A stretch of 64,000 bases of DNA from Glutinoglossum americanum (lineage: Eukaryota; Ascomycota; Geoglossomycetes; Geoglossales; Geoglossaceae): NCBI GenBank assembly GCA_020080175.1, contig JAGHQL010000108.1, positions 27,296-91,295 of the forward strand, given 5' to 3'. Positions 60,081 through 64,000 of this stretch are shown one piece after another (position 1 is the stretch's first letter; each line of letters opens with the position of its first letter). Both the position numbers and the translations under genes were made by a program. The notes under the pieces were generated by a model that saw nothing but the letters and a program-made list of their open reading frames with translations, was not told the DNA's origin and made no database searches.

Positions 60081-61352
60081 ATGCCCATGGCAATGGTGAT
60101 GCTTAGTCGGTTTGCGGCCGCGGTCACGGTGCTGTTCGTCGCGACCATGTTTGGGGGGATAGGGGAGGGATTGGTGATAAAGCTTCCGGCGGATGGGGGA
60201 GTGAAGGCGAGGGCTTATCACGGGGGCGGCGGTGCGGAGATTCCTCTTGCTGGGAAAGTGAGCTATGTGATTGTGATCTTGGTTGCGTTGCCGGGGTTGA
60301 TATGGTGTCTTGGTGAGTCTTTCGAGAGGGTGTGACTTTTGGCGTGGTGATGCGGTGGACGAAAGGCAGAGTTTGGGCTCGCTGACTCTTTTCTCAGGTC
60401 GGCGCATCGTGATAATCCGTCGGAAAGACCTCCACGACACCCCCTTCATCCGCTGGCTCGTGATAATAATCTACGTTGTCGGCATACTCTTTGTCCTCTC
60501 CTCCACGCTCCTCCAGTACGGCTTCGGCTTGAACGTCGTCAAGAATTGCAGGGCGGCCATCATCCTCTGCCTCGTATTCTACCTCGGGGCGAAGGTCCTC
60601 ATGTATATATTCTTCGTGGAACGCGCGCGGCTCATGTGTCTCCCCGTGGTGCAGCGGAAATACGACAAGGTCTGGTGGGGCAATATGATCATGGTGGTCG
60701 CGGGCTTCGGGGTCATTGCCGTGCTGTCGTTTGTGTATCTGGTCACGGAGGTCTCGCCTGTGGATGGGCAGTGTAGGATTGGGCTGAGGTTGGGCGTTAC
60801 GGTTGCGTTGTTGGCTTACGACATGATCATCAACGTGTGGCTCACGGGTCTGTTCATCAAGCTTGCGGCGCAGTATATGAAAAAGTTCTTCCCGGATCGG
60901 GTCTCAAAGTGGTGGGAGATCTTCAATCGGAAGTTGAGGCCGAGGGAGGACGACATTTCGATGGATAAGGACGATGCGGCTGTTTTGCCTGTTGATGCGA
61001 CGGGTGGCCTGGCGAAGCTTGCGAGGAAGACCATGATCGGATGCACCGTCATGCTGTCGTCGACGATCGTCAACCTGGCGGTGCTTCTGCGGTTTCACGG
61101 CCACGAGGCAGGCTGGGTGTGCTTTCTTGTCTGCACGATCGACGGTAAGGATGCTGCCATCTACGCGTTCCTCGAATCTTAATGCTAATTATGAACGTCA
61201 AAGTAACCGTTGGCGTGTTTATGATCCACTGGATCACACAATATCCAGATCACCAAAATTCAAACCGCCAAAATTCAAATTCAAGCTCAAACCGCTTGCC
61301 AACCGCACCCTCCGGAGCATCCCGATTCAACAACAATTGGACTCCGACCTAG
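60081..61352 (+). CDS. Seven-helix-type integral membrane protein (receptor-like)
   Basis: Three exons, 60081-60312, 60398-61144 and 61204-61352, with GTGAGT and GTAAGG donors and consistent phases, give 375 aa. I chose the ATG at 60081 (MPMAMVMLSRF). Predicted helices include FAAAVTVLFVATMFG, VSYVIVILVALPGLIWCL, WLVIIIYVVGILFVLSSTLL, AAIILCLVFYLGAKVLMYIF, MIMVVAGFGVIAVLSFVYLV, VTVALLAYDMIINVWLTGLF and TVMLSSTIVNLAVLLRF. Exon 3 adds TVGVFMIHWITQ and a Ser/Asn-rich tail. The order resembles a widespread fungal family of uncharacterised 7TM-like proteins. Motifs such as RRKDLHDTPFIRWLV and LSSTLLQYGFGLN are typical of it, from memory. A G-protein-coupled role is possible, and a G-alpha gene lies 1.5 kb downstream in the same direction. 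The coupling is inference. Confidence 0.8.
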
Positions 61353-62897
61353 TGGTTCCTATAGATGTTTCGGTTCGCAGCCATACAAACTCTTTTCTTT
61401 TCTATTTCTAGATCGCTCTTGGACGGACGAAGTCACGCTTGTAGATGGTTCAGGGATTTTTCATCGGAAGGATCACACACATAGGCTTTCATTCATTTGG
61501 CGGATTTTCATACCCCAGGTCTTGGATCTCTTGTTTCAACATGTCTCGGATGTAAGCTTTGCTTTCGCACAGAGCCGAGGGTACAGCGTTTGGGATCACG
61601 CTTCTCTACTGTTTTGGAGTTTCTTTTCCCGGGTTTTTTTTCTCCCCCTTGGGCGGCGTTTTGGCTATGGCTTTCGAACCTAGAGTGATCAGGCATCATG
61701 TGTCTCGACAGCGGTGGTTGAAACGGTTCTCGAGTGTCTTCTGTATATAAGGGTGCGAATTATTTATCTTCTGGCGTTTTCCAACCCACAACAGACTTGC
61801 TCGTTGTCCGTAATCGGCGCAGAGAGGACTGTCAACCAGGGTAGTCTGGGCGATATTTCCGCTTTCCCCGATGTTCGGTAGGCAATTCATCTATCGAACC
61901 AAGAAGAGAACCTCATCCTAGATTCATCCTAGATTCATCCTAGATTCCCGAGCGCTATGGGCGACGCTCAATATAGACAAGATTCCCGATCCGATCAAAG
62001 CACACTGAAAAACCCCTTCAGGTGCATCACCCAATATTCCCGGGGAAGCAGCTGGATCGAGACCCCGGCCTCGCCCACCGTATCTGCTCACAGGGCCAAA
62101 TTTGTCAAGCCCCCATGCGAGATAAGCTGCTCGTCTCTTCTTTTGTGTGCCAAGAAGGAGCGAAGAGGGTGGACAACTAGCGCTCACCCATGCACGCTCA
62201 GGCATTTTATCGGCGATCGAGAAAACGCTCTCCGTAGCGATCTCCGGACGTTGGCAATTCCACGCTACCTGAGCGAGCGCTCTGAGACAGAAACAAAACT
62301 CCAACGCAGGTTTTCGGCATGGGAGAGCGCAACGGAAAGCGGCGTACAGAGTTCTCTGCGGAGCAAGGGTTCGGTCGAGATTGATCTGCAGCTAGTTCGT
62401 GCAGGGCATTTGATTTGTCCAGCGCCGCACAAACCCCGCCCCGTTGGCCGGCGGTAAGTTTCTATTACACAGCCAAAGCCCTTGTCTCCGTCCAAGAACG
62501 GCAAGAATTCAACCTTGTTCAATGGGCTAACCTGGACGACGGGAACTGCAGCAGCAGCGATGCGGTCGCACGAGCCAGGCACATTTGCCCCGGCGATGGC
62601 CCGAATGCCTGCCAATTCGGTTTGCCTTAGCCGTCACTGTCACTGACCTCTCGCTGCTGCCTCCACCCGGTGCACGCGCAGCGGCAGATCTTCAAAACGA
62701 ACGGACGATCGCCGAAAAAACGAATCCCTTTAGACCCTTTTAGATCGGCGAACGAGTACCCTCCCCCAATACGTACACGCCTCAGTAAAACTTGAGAATA
62801 ACCTCCTGCTTCGGAGCCTGTCTTACCATTTAACGTTATCAATCGTACCTGGCGTTGCGAGAACGCCATAGCAGCCATCATTTCTCTACTTCGGCAG
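61353..62897. other. Intergenic region and probable 5' part of the G-alpha gene
   Basis: No independent gene is supported. Plus-strand openness at 61957-62457 lacks motifs. The first exon and promoter of the G-alpha gene probably lie in the right part, but I could not find a convincing ATG exon. Confidence 0.4.
61913..61947 (+). repeat. 11-bp tandem repeat (TCATCCTAGAT)x3
   Basis: Three direct copies of an 11-bp unit in non-coding DNA. Confidence 0.85.
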
Positions 62898-63918
62898 CTG
62901 TGCTCTGGGGGATGCAGCGAGGATGCTGCGAGAAGTCGGGAGATCGATAAGGATATCAAGGCGGATGAGAGGAAAGCTGCTAGAGAAGTGAAATTATTAC
63001 TGTTGGGTCAGTATCTTCCGTTGCGTTCTTGAGGCTTGCGGGTGTCGAGTTCCTGGGTGGAATCTCTTGCTCGGATGTTGCTGGCATGTTGCTCGTATGC
63101 TTTCCTTTACTGACTAGGCTCGCTGTGGACGTGAAGGTGCCGGCGAGAGCGGTAAATCCACGGTCTTGAAGCAGATGAAGCTCATCTACGCGTCCGGGTT
63201 CTCGATAGCGGATAGGGATAATTTCCGCTGCATCATCTTCTCCAATGCCATCAGTTCGCTGAGGATGATCTTCGTAGCCATGGAGGCCCATGGTATGGCT
63301 TTCGAGCTTGAGGAAAACGAGGTACGCATCCTTTCCTGTCTCTCTCTCTCTCTGCTATCGTCGTTTCTCCCCGCGACTTAGGTCGGGAGTGTGCGCTAGT
63401 GGAAAGGACAGCATCCGCTGATATGATGGACTCTAAACAGCATAACCGGAGCTTAATATCCTTGGATCGGACAATTACTCCTGGGCAGCCGTTTCCTGCA
63501 GAGTACCTCGCGCCGTTCAAGTCCTTATGGGCGGACAAGGCAATCCAGAAAACCGCTCTGCGCGGCAACGAGTTTGCACTCCACGACAATCTCTCCTAGT
63601 AAGCTACACCCTAGCGCTCTTTCCCCCTCAAACCCAGCACTCCCACTAACCCGCACCAGTTTCTTCCAAGACCTCGACCGCATCTTCTCGCCCACCTACG
63701 TCCCCTCCAACCAAGACATCCTCCGCTCGCGACTGAAAACCACCGGAATCTCCGAAACGATCTTCGACCTCGGGAAACTCACGTACCGGATGTTCGATGT
63801 CGGGGGCCAGAGGTCCGAGAGGAAGAAATGGATACATTGCTTCGAGAACGTGCACTGTGTGCTTTTCCTCGTGGCCATCAGCGGATACGACCAGTGTCTT
63901 GTGGAGGAAATGGATGGG
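62898..63918 (+). CDS. G-protein alpha subunit, partial (runs off the window)
   Basis: Exons visible: about 62898-63006, 63137-63321, about 63390-63598 and 63660-63918. The gene continues after a GTACGT donor beyond the window end. The start is unresolved; an upstream exon should hold the ATG and an N-terminal Gly. The first visible exon has the charged N-terminal helix ([25 protein letters not shown]). The P-loop GAGESGKST spans the first junction and is followed by [14 protein letters not shown]. The helical-domain piece [16 protein letters not shown] is next, then [20 protein letters not shown]. Switch I has RLKTTGI, with the usual Arg three residues before TGI, and switch II is [20 protein letters not shown]-alpha subunits relay receptor signals at the plasma membrane. 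The helical domain looks divergent. The acceptor before 63390 (GGGAG) is weak. Confidence 0.88.
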
Positions 63919-64000
63919 GTACGTGGAGCATATATCCTACCGCCTCCCCTCCCATCCCAACCCTCCCTCCGTCCCTCCCTCCCCTCCACCTCCTCCTCAC

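Noticed and set aside
61957-62457. 166-codon plus-strand open stretch
   Set aside because: Ordinary composition and no motif. It lies where the G-alpha promoter and 5' exon are expected.

Overview
The window is nuclear DNA of a filamentous ascomycete (Pezizomycotina-type). The evidence is genes broken by short GT-AG introns of about 50-110 nt with CTAAC/CTAAT-like branch points, fungus-specific families (HET, PNP-NB-ARC-TPR NLR, DUF7703-like membrane protein), a heterotrimeric G-alpha gene, and a dispersed 5S rRNA gene with a T-run terminator. All gene models were assembled by hand from reading frames and splice signals. Family names come from recognised motifs; no search was run.

Layout. 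0.3-1.8 kb (-): seven-helix DUF7703-like membrane protein. 5.4-6.4 kb (+): tail-anchored, proline-rich conserved fungal protein. 7.7-27.5 kb: an island of very large uncharacterised proteins. It holds a metallo-beta-lactamase/DUF6603 protein (-, about 2,300 aa if one gene), a 1,378-aa protein (-), a beta-propeller/lectin-like gene with one internal frameshift (-), and a divergently transcribed 1,122-aa protein (+). 28.9-29.9 kb (-): phospholipase/carboxylesterase-family serine hydrolase.

31-50.4 kb is a non-self-recognition style region. It has a decayed protein kinase gene, a 2,195-aa pseudokinase-ankyrin-HET protein, a SAP-domain gene with an N-terminal frame problem, a 231-aa conserved protein, and a nucleoside phosphorylase/NB-ARC/TPR NLR whose 13 TPR units are nearly identical at DNA level. 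These genes are separated by 1-2.3 kb AT-rich stretches carrying degenerate repeats. 50.9-51.0 kb (-): diverged 5S rRNA. 53.0-54.5 kb (-): secreted fasciclin protein. 56.0-57.9 kb (+): multi-pass membrane protein. 57.9-60.1 kb: a pyrimidine-rich, microsatellite-rich gap. 60.1-61.4 kb (+): seven-helix-type membrane protein. 62.9 kb to the end (+): G-protein alpha subunit, cut by the window edge.

The best candidate for an undescribed system is the 7.7-27.5 kb island. Its proteins are huge, intron-poor and without catalytic motifs apart from the MBL module. Their conserved-looking phrases resemble, from memory, large uncharacterised bacterial proteins, which suggests a module shared between bacteria and fungi, possibly by transfer. 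The second candidate is the pseudokinase-ankyrin-HET fusion beside a dead kinase gene and a rapidly evolving NLR.
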